NCBI RefSeq assembly: GCF_037198285.1
Contig: NZ_CP147243.1
Coordinates: 186,001-250,000, forward strand
DNA length: 64,000 nt
Direction of reading: 5' to 3'
Origin: Haladaptatus sp. DJG-WS-42
Lineage (GTDB): Archaea; Halobacteriota; Halobacteria; Halobacteriales; Halococcaceae
The notes under the pieces are model-generated. The model did no database searches. It saw nothing but the letters and a program-made list of their open reading frames with translations, and had not been told where the DNA came from. Numbering within the stretch: the stretch's first letter is position 1; the number at the start of each line of letters is the position of its first letter. The position numbers and the translations under genes were made by a program. Positions 51,189-59,792 of this stretch are shown piece after piece.

Positions 51189-51700
51189 ACGGCGTCCTCG
51201 GGCTCTGCGTCGATGGCGAGTTCTTTGAGTTGGTTTTGGAGGTTATCTGCGCCGTCGGGGGTGAGGCCGGGGATGGTCACGTCTGCGCCGCGCGACCCGG
51301 CGGTGTACACCACCGCAGTTGCAAGTCCAACGAGGCGTTCGAGCGGGCCACGACGGGCGTCTACGTGCTGGACGCGGACGAACGGTACCACGGTGTTCAC
51401 CCGGGTGAACACGCCGCGTTCTAAGTAGAGATAGTCCTCGTAGAGCGCAAAGCGCCAGCGTCGGTAGCGCGCAACCGCGAGCAGGCTTCCGACGAGCGCG
51501 AGAAAGCCGAACACGCCGCCTCCAAGGAGGAGGGTTTGCGTCGAAAAGCCATTTAGAAACGTCGCTGCGGCGGTGGCGACCGCGCCGAAAAAGAGGGCAC
51601 CGACGACCGCCTGCCCAATCCAGAGTACCTGAACGCGCGCGTGGAGGCGGTGAAGCGTTCCTGCCGTGTCAGATTCCATTGGTGCTGTGTGGGCCGTCAC
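51185..51700 (-). CDS. PH-domain membrane protein, YdbS-like
   Basis: A 171-residue partner with two hydrophobic helices (about residues 30-75) and one bPH2 domain (RWRFALYEDYLYLERGVFTRVNTVVPFVRVQHVDARRGPLERL). It is encoded directly upstream of the larger YdbT-like protein with a 4-bp overlap, as in Bacillus ydbST. The last twenty residues are acidic. Confidence 0.88.
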   Translation of the reverse strand: MTAHTAPMESDTAGTLHRLHARVQVLWIGQAVVGALFFGAVATAAATFLNGFSTQTLLLGGGVFGFLALVGSLLAVARYRRWRFALYEDYLYLERGVFTRVNTVVPFVRVQHVDARRGPLERLVGLATAVVYTAGSRGADVTIPGLTPDGADNLQNQLKELAIDAEPEDAV

Positions 51701-51845
51701 AGGTCATAAACGTGTGTCCGAGAGCGATTCTCACTCGCACGCAGTCGTCCGTAGCGCTCCTCGAATCCCCACCGCTGGTGGTTGGGGGCGTGTGACTGGC
51801 GGATGAGGGGCAACACTGAAATTCGTTCATGCCTATTGGTAGCGT

Positions 51846-52310
51846 ATGGCATTGGGGGCTGAGTCACCAGAGACGCGCGTCACCTATGCGCGGGTAGACT
51901 ACCTCTTTCGTATCGGAATCGTCGTCGTCGGGGTCGCCGTCGTCGCGGCGACAATCGTGAGAGGGCTCGCAGGGATATTCGGCGTCATCCCCCCAGCGTT
52001 TGCCCCGCTCTCGTGGTCACAGGTGACTGGCGTGAGCGTCGTTGGCTCCGCAGGGGGCGTGTTCACCTACGCGCTCCTTGACCGGTATACGGCGCATCCA
52101 CGGCGGAATTTTATGGCCGTCGCGGCAGTGATACTCCTTCTTTCGACTGCGCCACTGTGGGTTGCTGGGCGGATGGAAGGCGCCACCGTCCAGAGCATCT
52201 TCGTGCTTGCGCTGTTACACCTCGTCGTCGCAGTCGTGACGGTGGGATTGCTCGTCCGAATGGACCGCGGAACCGGGCGAGTCAACCCAGCAACCGCTAG
52301 CGATTCCTGA
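51846..52310 (+). CDS. Four-helix membrane protein (DUF6069-like)
   Basis: A 154-residue protein with four hydrophobic helices and short loops, starting MALGAESPETRVTYARVDYLFRIG. The pattern resembles DUF6069, a family of unknown function; the call is tentative. A regulator gene follows after 36 bp in the same direction, which may be a coupled pair. Confidence 0.7.
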   Translation: MALGAESPETRVTYARVDYLFRIGIVVVGVAVVAATIVRGLAGIFGVIPPAFAPLSWSQVTGVSVVGSAGGVFTYALLDRYTAHPRRNFMAVAAVILLLSTAPLWVAGRMEGATVQSIFVLALLHLVVAVVTVGLLVRMDRGTGRVNPATASDS

Positions 52311-52346
52311 GAAAGTTATTTTCTATATCCCCGCGATAGACACGTT

Positions 52347-52994
52347 GTGAGTGTTATTGCCGAGTTTACCATCCCGTCGTCAGAATTTAATCTTGGGCGA
52401 GTGCTGCACACCGACTCAACGGTTCAAATCGACTTAGAACGGGTCGTCCCTACGTCAGAGGAGATTATGCCCTTTTTCTGGGCTTCTGGGGGTGATTTAG
52501 ACGAGTTCGAGAGAATCGTCAGAGACAGCCCGGTTGTTAAAGAGCTGTCCCGGCTCGATGAGGTGGGCGACTCTGTACTCTATCGCGTCGAGTGGACGGA
52601 GTCAATCGAGAGTCTGGTATACGGCATCGCGGAGTCACAGGCGACAATTCTCAAAGCCCACGGCAACAAGACGTGGGCGTTCCACCTCCGCTTTGGCGAC
52701 CACGCACACCTCTCTCAGTTTCACGAGTACTGTCTCGAACACGACATCACGTTCGACCTGACCAGAGTGTACACCCTCGCAGAAACCGAAGATGCCTTTG
52801 AATTTGGATTGACACCCGAACAACGCGACACGCTCATACTCGCTCTCCAACACGGCTATTTCGATGTCCCTCGGGAGTCGACGCTCAAAGACATTGCAAC
52901 CGAGCTCGAGATAACCCAACAGGCGGTTTCAGAACGGGTTCGACGTGGGACGAAAGCCGTCCTCGAGGCGGTGTTGTTAGAAGAGCGTACATAA
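52347..52994 (+). CDS. HTH_10 / bat-type transcriptional regulator
   Basis: A 215-residue regulator starting at GTG (SVIAEFTIPSSEFNLGRVL). The N-terminal input domain is a BAT-like module, with FELGLTPEQRDTLILALQHGYFDVPRESTLKDIATELEITQQAVSERVRRG-like sequence forming the C-terminal HTH_10. A TATA-like TTCTATATCC sits 18-27 bp upstream. It may control the small membrane gene before it. The input signal is unknown. Confidence 0.87.
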   Translation: MSVIAEFTIPSSEFNLGRVLHTDSTVQIDLERVVPTSEEIMPFFWASGGDLDEFERIVRDSPVVKELSRLDEVGDSVLYRVEWTESIESLVYGIAESQATILKAHGNKTWAFHLRFGDHAHLSQFHEYCLEHDITFDLTRVYTLAETEDAFEFGLTPEQRDTLILALQHGYFDVPRESTLKDIATELEITQQAVSERVRRGTKAVLEAVLLEERT

Positions 52995-53048
52995 ACGCCC
53001 TGAAATAACAAGCAACGGTGCGATAGTTCCTCCCTCAAATCTACAGAT

Positions 53049-53180
53049 GTCGGGTTCGGTTGTGGCGAACTCGCCACGCTAGGGGTAGCGTACACCCGAC
53101 GAGTTTGGGGAAAAGGGGCCGCTGTCCGGGGGTCTCCGGGGTCTCAATCCGCGGGGACCCGCGCCTAACCTTTCGGCGAT
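53049..53180 (+). other. Structured intergenic element (three-way junction plus hairpins), candidate ncRNA
   Basis: GTCGGGT (53049-53055) pairs with ACCCGAC (53094-53100), enclosing GTGGCG-AACT-CGCCAC (53062-53077) and GCTA-GGGG-TAGC (53078-53089). That makes a clean three-way junction. A GC-rich tail follows with CCGG/CCGG, GGTCTC/GGGACC and CGCC/GGCG pairings. No ORF with good codon use covers it. It may be a small RNA or a terminator complex for the two convergent genes. The strand is arbitrary and no promoter is evident. Confidence 0.4.
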
Positions 53181-53193
53181 GGGATTTTTGTGC

Positions 53194-54168
53194 TTATTCG
53201 TGTCCGGCAACGCGCACTGGTTGGTACGGCTCTTCGAGGTACGTCATGTCGCTTTCTGACAACGAAATGTCGAGCGCAGCGACGGCCTGCTCTAAGTGTT
53301 CGATGCTCGTCGTGCCGATAATCGGCGCGTCAACCCAGTCTTTGTGCAACAACCACGCGAGCGATAGCTGTGCCATCGTGACACCTTTGTCTGCTGCTAC
53401 CTCCGCTACGCGCTCGTTGATGGTGCGTCCGCCGCCCTCAAGATACGGGTGTTTGCGGGCAAAGGTATCGGACTTCCCGCGCGTGGTGGCCTCTGATTCT
53501 TCGTGTGGCCGGGAGAGATAGCCACGCGCGAGCGGGCTCCACGGAATCACGCCGATATCCTTTTTCTCACAGAGTGGGAGCATCTCGCGTTCCTCCTCGC
53601 GGTAAAGCAGATTGTAGTGGTTTTGCATCGTCACGAAGCGCTCAATCCCGAGCGCCTCGCTCGTGTGAAGCGACTCTGCAAACTGGTGGGTCCACATCGA
53701 ACTCGCACCGATGTATCTCACTTTTTCTCTTCGAACCGCATCCGACAGCGCGGAAAGCGTCACGTCGATTGGCGTGTTGTAATCCCAGCGATGGGTCTGA
53801 TAGAGGTCGATGGTGTCCATGCCGAGCCGGTCTAGGCTCGCGTTCAACTCTTGTTCGATGCCCTTCCGCGAGAGGCCACTCGAATTGCGGTTTGCGTCGT
53901 CCATCTCGAAAAAGACCTTCGTGGCGACGACGTTCTCCTCGCGACGGCCTTCGAGGGCGGTGCCGAGGATGCGCTCTGATTCACCGACCGAATACATGTT
54001 CGCTGTGTCGAAGAAGTTGATGCCGAGGTCGATTGCCCGTTCGATGATGGGCAGGCTTTCTTCTTCCTCAAGCACCCAATCGCGCCATTTCGGGGTGCCA
54101 AAACTCATGCAACCAAGACACAGCCGACTGACCTCCATGCCAGTCGAACCGAGGGTGGTATACTCCAT
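53194..54168 (-). CDS. Aldo/keto reductase
   Basis: A 324-residue TIM-barrel NADPH-dependent oxidoreductase. The start MEYTTLGSTGMEVSRLCLGCMSFG is typical, and the catalytic tetrad members are Asp in FFDTANMYSVGESE (with Tyr), Lys in VVATKVF and His in YQTHRWD. The C-terminal AQLSLAWLLHKDWVDAPIIGTTSIEHLEQ binds the cofactor phosphate. It belongs to the YajO/general-stress group by pattern; the substrate is unknown. Confidence 0.93.
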   Translation of the reverse strand: MEYTTLGSTGMEVSRLCLGCMSFGTPKWRDWVLEEEESLPIIERAIDLGINFFDTANMYSVGESERILGTALEGRREENVVATKVFFEMDDANRNSSGLSRKGIEQELNASLDRLGMDTIDLYQTHRWDYNTPIDVTLSALSDAVRREKVRYIGASSMWTHQFAESLHTSEALGIERFVTMQNHYNLLYREEEREMLPLCEKKDIGVIPWSPLARGYLSRPHEESEATTRGKSDTFARKHPYLEGGGRTINERVAEVAADKGVTMAQLSLAWLLHKDWVDAPIIGTTSIEHLEQAVAALDISLSESDMTYLEEPYQPVRVAGHE

Positions 54169-54198
54169 GCCAACAGGACACAGACCAGTACCAAAAAG

Positions 54199-55254
54199 CT
54201 ACAGTTGGTCTTTGCCAGTTCGCCGCGCGAACTCGCGAAGCAAACCGAGACAGAGCGCACCAACGACGAGCGCCCCGGCCACGCTGATGAAGGAAATCGG
54301 AGCCGCGCTGTCGATGGCGAGACGCGCAATCGTCGAAGACGGGTGTTCTGGGAGGAACACCAGACTGGCGAAGAACAACAGCAGCCCTGTCGAATAGGCG
54401 AGTTGCGACCGCTGGCGGTCACCAAAGAACAGGGCAATTGCGGCCCCGCCACTCACGACCACCAGCGTGAGCGCGGTCACGAACACGAGGAGCAACCCAA
54501 CATCGGAAATCGAGATGCCGTTGAGCGTAAGCAACACCAGCCACAGCGCCACCTGCGCGGGCGCAAGGACAACGGCGGCAAACAGTTTGCCATCGACGAT
54601 ATCGACCAGCGTGATGGGCGCAACTCGCAGGAGTTCGAACGTTCCGCGCTCGCGCTCTTCGGTGATGGAATCGACGATGAGCGACCCGCTGATGAACACC
54701 GGTAACAGACAGAGCAACGGGAGCAAGATGGTGTACGTAAAGCCGAAATACGGACTCGCAGACACCTCTCGTGGGAGAGTCACTGGCGTGGCCGAAAGCT
54801 CGTTCTGGCGCGCGACGCGCTCGTCGCGTTCGAGCGTTTCGAGCACCTCACGAACCTGTGTGACGACGAGCGTCGTGCGGAGGCTGCCTTTCGGCACGAC
54901 TGTTTGGACCCCGATGCGGCCGTCGTCCCGATGGTTCGCAAGTAAGAGCGCATCGACACCCCCGTTCTCGAAGGCGCGTTCTGCTTGCTCGCGGCTGTCG
55001 AAAAAGCGGGCGCGGCTTCCAGATACCGGCCGAACGGCGTCTTCGACCGACTCGCTCGCATCGCCCGCGACGCCGACGGTGACGATTTGGCCGTCAGAGA
55101 CGCTGCCGGGGTCATACAGCGAGACCAGCCCAACCACTAAAAACGACGAGAACGCCGCGATGAACAGTTGGATGAGCAGGGCGAGGACAATGGTCTTCTC
55201 GCTCGATATCGCCCCCAACTCACGCCGGGTGATGGCGAGACGTGGGTCACCCAA
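54199..55254 (-). CDS. ABC transporter permease, NatB/ABC-2 type
   Basis: A 351-residue permease. The first helix is followed by a large external domain (residues about 45-165) and then five helices, including LLPLLCLLPVFISGSLIVDSITEERERGTFELLRVAPI, the ABC-2 motif of NatB-like proteins. Its start overlaps the end of the fused permease/PrsW gene by 8 bp. It is the third gene of the minus-strand operon ATPase > permease-PrsW > permease. Confidence 0.88.
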   Translation of the reverse strand: MGDPRLAITRRELGAISSEKTIVLALLIQLFIAAFSSFLVVGLVSLYDPGSVSDGQIVTVGVAGDASESVEDAVRPVSGSRARFFDSREQAERAFENGGVDALLLANHRDDGRIGVQTVVPKGSLRTTLVVTQVREVLETLERDERVARQNELSATPVTLPREVSASPYFGFTYTILLPLLCLLPVFISGSLIVDSITEERERGTFELLRVAPITLVDIVDGKLFAAVVLAPAQVALWLVLLTLNGISISDVGLLLVFVTALTLVVVSGGAAIALFFGDRQRSQLAYSTGLLLFFASLVFLPEHPSSTIARLAIDSAAPISFISVAGALVVGALCLGLLREFARRTGKDQL

Positions 55255-57010
55255 ACTGCGTCACCACCGTTAGGTTGTACATCGTGTGAACGAAGATGGC
55301 CACGCCGAGGGCAACCGCGTAGGAACGCGCGCCGCGGGCGGCTCCAATCGCAGAGATGGTCGCGGTTACGACGTGGAGCGCAAGCGGCGCCAACAGGAGA
55401 CCGAGGAGAGCGAGCCCGCTCGTTTCGATGCCCGTGAAGGCGACACTTCCCAACTGTAGCTCGGGAAGCCCGACAATCTGACTGATGAGCGTGAGCTTCT
55501 CTCCGAGGAAAAAGCCGAGTCCAGAAAGCGCCCCGAGAATGAGCGAAAGGGAGATGCGTCGGTCGAATTTCGCCGTCTCGAATCCGGCATAGATGTGGAT
55601 GCTTTTTGCGATTTCTTCGACGAGCGCAATCAAAACCAGCAACACGGGTATCGAAAACGTCATCGGGAGCGCGAACAGTGTCGCAATCGCCATGAGTTCT
55701 GCGACGAACACGAACGGGATGAACAGTATCGAGAGGAACGCAATACTCCGCCGTCCGCGGATGCGACTCGAAACGGCGTCGAGCGCCTTCAGGTGAACCG
55801 CCCGCTGGGTGAACATGTCCTCCTCGCGGTAGACGCCGACGCCGAGGGTGAACAGGACCCCCGCAGTGAGATAAAGCGGCAGCGTTGCGAAAGCGTACTC
55901 ACCCACGGTGATGGCTTGGGACTGGAGGTCGCGCACGACGAGCGTGAGCGGCGAGATGAGCGCAATCGCGTTCAGGTCGGTGAAGATGGCCGGGACGAAG
56001 GCGTAGGTCGTGAGAAACACGCTGATGGCAACGGTAACGAACGTGAGTTCCTTGAACGATCGGGCGAACATGCCCGCGAGAAACGACGCCGCGAGGAACA
56101 CGAGTGCGAGCGGGATGACGGCCGTTATCGAGACGAGGCCGCCGCCGATGGCAAGTGCAATAATCGTCGTAATGGTGAGCGCTGCGGCGAAGTACGGGAG
56201 CGTTTTTCCGGCGACGATGTCGTAGCGAGACACCGGCGTGACGAGCAACAACACGCCTCGGCGGTTGATGCGTTCTTTGAGAATCGAGCCACCGTAGGCC
56301 TGAATCACGAAGTTCATCGGGAGGACGAACAGGAACGCAAGCGCGAGCGACTCGAAGGGGAACGGCGGCGTGATGTCGCTCGGCGTGTCGCCCGTGCCCC
56401 CGCCAAACAGCGCGTCGCTCACGGACCGGTCATTCTGTGGAAGCGGCGTACGGTCTCTGCCTCCGCCGTCGGTTTCACCGCCTGCCTCAGTCCTTTGTGC
56501 AGGCGTCTCTCCGCCCGCGGGTTGCGCCTGCGTCGTTGGTTGTGACTGCCCGACGTCACCCGGCACGACCACATCTCCCCCGCCGCGGTTGACGTAGGTG
56601 ATGGAGACTGCGACCGGGAACGCCGCAGATTGGTTCTGCTCTGTCGCCATGACGCGGTCGTTGTAGCTCGCAACGGCGCGCCTAAGTTCGGTGAACGCGG
56701 CACGACCTTTTGGTGAATTGTTCACCCGGAATCGTCCGTCTTCGATGGCGATTTCAACGTCTTGCGTCCCCGGCTCGCGGATGGCGAACGTCGGGTCTGT
56801 AGCCACGGGGCCGTAGTACGGACTCGACTCATCGACGCTCACGCGGTAGATGCCGCGATCCAAGGTGACGCCGTGGCCAACGGCAGCCGACGAGACGAGG
56901 ATGAGCAGCGCAATCGCGGCGATGCCCGCGACGAGGGTTTTGCGGTCTATCCCACCCGCGCCTTTGGTCACTTCCCAGCGGGCGATGCGCAGAATCTTCC
57001 GCGAGTTCAC
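55247..57010 (-). CDS. ABC-2 permease fused to PrsW-type intramembrane glutamic protease domain
   Basis: A 587-residue protein. Residues about 1-400 are an ABC-2/NatB-like permease with one large external loop (residues 50-215, Thr/Gln/Gly-rich in part) and six helices. The C-terminal 170 residues carry the PrsW family signature: ALVEEIAK (Glu465, Glu466), FFLGEK (Glu504), LALHVV (His546) and VHTMYN (His575, Asn579). PrsW proteases cut membrane proteins inside the bilayer. It sits between an ABC ATPase gene (4-bp overlap) and a second permease gene, so the fusion probably couples transport or surface stress to proteolysis. Confidence 0.82.
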   Translation of the reverse strand: MNSRKILRIARWEVTKGAGGIDRKTLVAGIAAIALLILVSSAAVGHGVTLDRGIYRVSVDESSPYYGPVATDPTFAIREPGTQDVEIAIEDGRFRVNNSPKGRAAFTELRRAVASYNDRVMATEQNQSAAFPVAVSITYVNRGGGDVVVPGDVGQSQPTTQAQPAGGETPAQRTEAGGETDGGGRDRTPLPQNDRSVSDALFGGGTGDTPSDITPPFPFESLALAFLFVLPMNFVIQAYGGSILKERINRRGVLLLVTPVSRYDIVAGKTLPYFAAALTITTIIALAIGGGLVSITAVIPLALVFLAASFLAGMFARSFKELTFVTVAISVFLTTYAFVPAIFTDLNAIALISPLTLVVRDLQSQAITVGEYAFATLPLYLTAGVLFTLGVGVYREEDMFTQRAVHLKALDAVSSRIRGRRSIAFLSILFIPFVFVAELMAIATLFALPMTFSIPVLLVLIALVEEIAKSIHIYAGFETAKFDRRISLSLILGALSGLGFFLGEKLTLISQIVGLPELQLGSVAFTGIETSGLALLGLLLAPLALHVVTATISAIGAARGARSYAVALGVAIFVHTMYNLTVVTQFG

Positions 57011-57882
57011 GCCGTCGTCGCTCCCTTCGCAAGGTCAAGGAAGATGTCTTCGAGGCTCGGTTCGTCGGTTCTGAGGTCTACCACGTCGCCGCCCGCCTCG
57101 CGCGCGGCCTCTCGAATCGAATCCACCTCGGCCATGCTCTCGACGACGATTTTGTGACGGCCGCCGTCGGGCGTCGTTTCGGGCAGAGGAACCGAAGTAA
57201 ACACATGGTAGGCCGTCCGGCCGTGTTTTGCTCGAATCTCCTCGACCGTTCCGCGCGCCACGATCTCACCCTTGTTCATGATGACGAGGTGGTCGCAGAT
57301 GCTCTCGACGTGATAGAGGTTGTGCGCGCTGAAGACGACCGTCTTGCCCTGCTCGCTCAACTCACGGGTGAATTCGAGGACGTAGTTCGTCGTGAGCGGG
57401 TCTAAGCCGCTCGCGGGTTCGTCGTAGATGAGCACGTCGGGGTCGTTGACGAGCGACCGGGCGATGGCGACCTTCCGGCGCATCCCCTTCGACATGTCCC
57501 CGAGTCGCCGGTCTCGGTAGGCGAGGTCTAAGGCGTCCAACGTCTCCTTGATGCGTTCGTTTGCCACGTCACGGGGCACGTCGTAGAGGTCTGCGAAAAA
57601 GCGAAGGTAGGAGTGGGGCGTCATCTCCTCGTAGAGCGGCGATTCTTCGGGCAGATAGCCGAGTTTTGTCCGCATTTGTGGGTCGTCTGCGGGGAGGCCA
57701 GCGACGGTCGCCGTGCCGTTCGTCGGCGTGAGCAGTCCGGCGAGCATCTTGAGCGTCGTCGTTTTTCCCGCGCCGTTCGGCCCGATGATGCCGAACACGT
57801 CACCGGGTTCGACAGAAAAGCTGCTATCCGAGACGGCGACGAATCCGCTGTATTCTTTCCTGAGGTTCCGAACCCGTATCAT
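57007..57882 (-). CDS. ABC transporter ATP-binding protein, NatA-like
   Basis: A 291-residue ABC ATPase. Walker A is GPNGAGKTT, the signature is MSKGMRRKVAIARSL (SKG variant), Walker B is VLIYDEPASGLD, and the H-loop is SAHNLYHVE. The C-terminal extension with the DIFLDLA tail is typical of Na+ or drug export systems. It leads the operon with both permeases; substrates could be Na+ or a peptide-like stressor. Confidence 0.92.
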   Translation of the reverse strand: MIRVRNLRKEYSGFVAVSDSSFSVEPGDVFGIIGPNGAGKTTTLKMLAGLLTPTNGTATVAGLPADDPQMRTKLGYLPEESPLYEEMTPHSYLRFFADLYDVPRDVANERIKETLDALDLAYRDRRLGDMSKGMRRKVAIARSLVNDPDVLIYDEPASGLDPLTTNYVLEFTRELSEQGKTVVFSAHNLYHVESICDHLVIMNKGEIVARGTVEEIRAKHGRTAYHVFTSVPLPETTPDGGRHKIVVESMAEVDSIREAAREAGGDVVDLRTDEPSLEDIFLDLAKGATTA

Positions 57883-57974
57883 TCATCAGAACTGTATGAA
57901 CGCAAAGACAATGTAGTTTTGCTACAGGAAATCCGCCCGAAAAACACGTGCCAGACCGCGAACCGCGTTGTTAG

Positions 57975-58208
57975 TTATCGTACGACCATCATGTCAGAGA
58001 CGTAGTGGAGATCCTCACCAATCTCCTGTCCCTCACAGTCCTCTGTCGGACATCGATAGTACCACCCATCTCGTGTTGCCCGTCGTTCTGCAAATCGCTC
58101 ACCACACTGGGAGCAAAACAACTGCGCGTCAGAGCAGTTGTCCTGGTGGAGCTGTAAGTCCAGTTTGCTGGTGAACGCCCGTTTGCAGTTTCGGCACGTG
58201 TGAACCAT
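57975..58208 (-). CDS. Small zinc-finger protein
   Basis: A 77-residue protein with a C2H2-like start (CRNCKRAFTSKLDLQLHQDNC) and a second Cys set (FCSQCGERF...CPTEDCEG), enough for two zinc sites. It resembles a haloarchaeal zinc-finger family that includes HVO_2901-type proteins; that assignment is from memory and tentative. It might bind nucleic acid or protein. The gap 58209-58399 shows AT-rich promoter-like sequence but no gene. Confidence 0.8.
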   Translation of the reverse strand: MVHTCRNCKRAFTSKLDLQLHQDNCSDAQLFCSQCGERFAERRATRDGWYYRCPTEDCEGQEIGEDLHYVSDMMVVR

Positions 58209-58399
58209 GCCTTACCCATACGCCTCCGAGGTAATAGAAACTCCGTTCTGTAATCCGACACAGTATGTCTAGTCCTAACATACGCTAGTATCGACACACA
58301 GAGAGAGCGTGCACTGGGAACGTGGATTTCTTCAAAACCAACATATCATAGAAAATAAAATTCTCACCGTGCCGTGAATACGCCGTTCCTGCCGCGTCG

Positions 58400-59740
58400 T
58401 TAAGCTGCGTTGATAGCTTCGAGCAGAAGGTCCGCACCGAGCGCCATCTCGCGCTCGGTCACGTCGAGCGGTGGGAGAAGGCGAACCGTCTTGTAGCCAC
58501 AGCCGAGGATGAGCAAGCCGCGCTTCAACGCTTCGTTAATTACCGCATCGCGGCGTTCGCGCGAATCGAGTTCAACGGCGAGCATCAAGCCAAGCCCACG
58601 AACGTCTACGACCTTGCCGTTCGCGGCGTCGGCGAATTGTTCTTTCAACTGTTCACCGCGTGCGGTGGCGTTCGAAAGCAGGTCGTACTGCTCGATGGCG
58701 TCGAGCGTGAGCGTCCCCTGCATCGCGCCGAGGATGTCGCCCGCACCCCACGTCGAGGAAATGCGACCTTTCTCCGCCGGGAAGATGTCCGACCGTGAAA
58801 CGGTCGCACCAACGCGAAGCCCCTTCGCGCAGGTGATGACGTCCGGCGTGATTGGGTAGTGGTCTGACGCCCACAGCTTCCCGGTGCGGCCGATGCCGGA
58901 CTGGATTTCGTCCGCGATGAGCGTGATGTTGTACTCCGAACAGATGTCTGCGACTTCCTGCATGAACGCCTCGCTCGGGATGTTGTACCCGCCCTCGCCT
59001 TGGACGGGTTCCATGATGAGGTAGGCGACTTCTTCGGGGTTGATGTGGCCTTTCTTTGGATGCAGACGCTTTCGCAGCGAGGAGGTGTCGCCGGTGAAAA
59101 AGCCACAGTCACACGAATCGGGTGTGCAGCTGCGCTCGGCGCAGAATGGCGTGTCGTGAATCCCTGCGATTTCGGGGTAGTGGCGACGGTACACCTCTTT
59201 CGAGCGGTTGAGCGAGAGCGCGCCAAGGGTGCGTCCGTGAAACGCGCCTTGGAAGGTCAGCCCGTACTTTGCGCCGCCGCTGTTGTCGTAGCAAATTTTG
59301 ATCGCGTTTTCGACGGCTTCTGCGCCGCTGTTCGAGAGGAACACGGTGTCCATGTCGTAGTGGGCGGTGATGTCCGTCAGTCGGTCCATCAGGACGGCCG
59401 GGCCGGGGATTTGTGGGTCGTCGGGGGTGCCCGCGCCCGCGACGTAGAAGTCTTGACCCGCAATCTTCATCGGGTCGACGAGGTCAAATCGTCGGAGTTT
59501 GTCCATGATTTTCGGGTTGTTGTACCCGAGCGGGGCGGCCCCCACGTGGCTCGTAAAGTCCATGAGCACGTTGCCGTCAACGTCGGTACAAAACGGGCCT
59601 TCTGCGTCCGCAGTGATATCCCAGACAAAATCGTAGACATAGGTGCTCGGCGCCGCGGTTTGCTGGTGGTATGACACCCATTTCTGAGCGCGTTTCCCGG
59701 GCAACTCGCGGACCTGTGGTCGAGCAGTCTCTCGGTCCAT
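58400..59740 (-). CDS. Class III aminotransferase (4-aminobutyrate/ornithine-type)
   Basis: A 446-residue fold-type I PLP enzyme. Landmarks are FLSNSGAEAVENAIK, FHGRTLGALSLNRSKE, LIADEIQSGIGRTG (PLP Asp) and the Schiff-base Lys in TCAKGLRVGAT. A Cys-rich insertion CAERSCTPDSCDCGFF after the HxGRT region is unusual and may bind metal or be structural. It transfers an omega-amino group from GABA, ornithine or a similar substrate, with 2-oxoglutarate as probable acceptor; the substrate is not decided. Confidence 0.9.
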   Translation of the reverse strand: MDRETARPQVRELPGKRAQKWVSYHQQTAAPSTYVYDFVWDITADAEGPFCTDVDGNVLMDFTSHVGAAPLGYNNPKIMDKLRRFDLVDPMKIAGQDFYVAGAGTPDDPQIPGPAVLMDRLTDITAHYDMDTVFLSNSGAEAVENAIKICYDNSGGAKYGLTFQGAFHGRTLGALSLNRSKEVYRRHYPEIAGIHDTPFCAERSCTPDSCDCGFFTGDTSSLRKRLHPKKGHINPEEVAYLIMEPVQGEGGYNIPSEAFMQEVADICSEYNITLIADEIQSGIGRTGKLWASDHYPITPDVITCAKGLRVGATVSRSDIFPAEKGRISSTWGAGDILGAMQGTLTLDAIEQYDLLSNATARGEQLKEQFADAANGKVVDVRGLGLMLAVELDSRERRDAVINEALKRGLLILGCGYKTVRLLPPLDVTEREMALGADLLLEAINAA

Positions 59741-59792
59741 GCATAAAGTGCGCTACTAACCGTGATAAACTTGGTTGCGATACCGGCGAAAT

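Noticed and set aside
53049-53180. SRP (7S) RNA or RNase P RNA
   Set aside because: The element is too short and lacks the conserved SRP tetraloop region and RNase P core sequences that I know.
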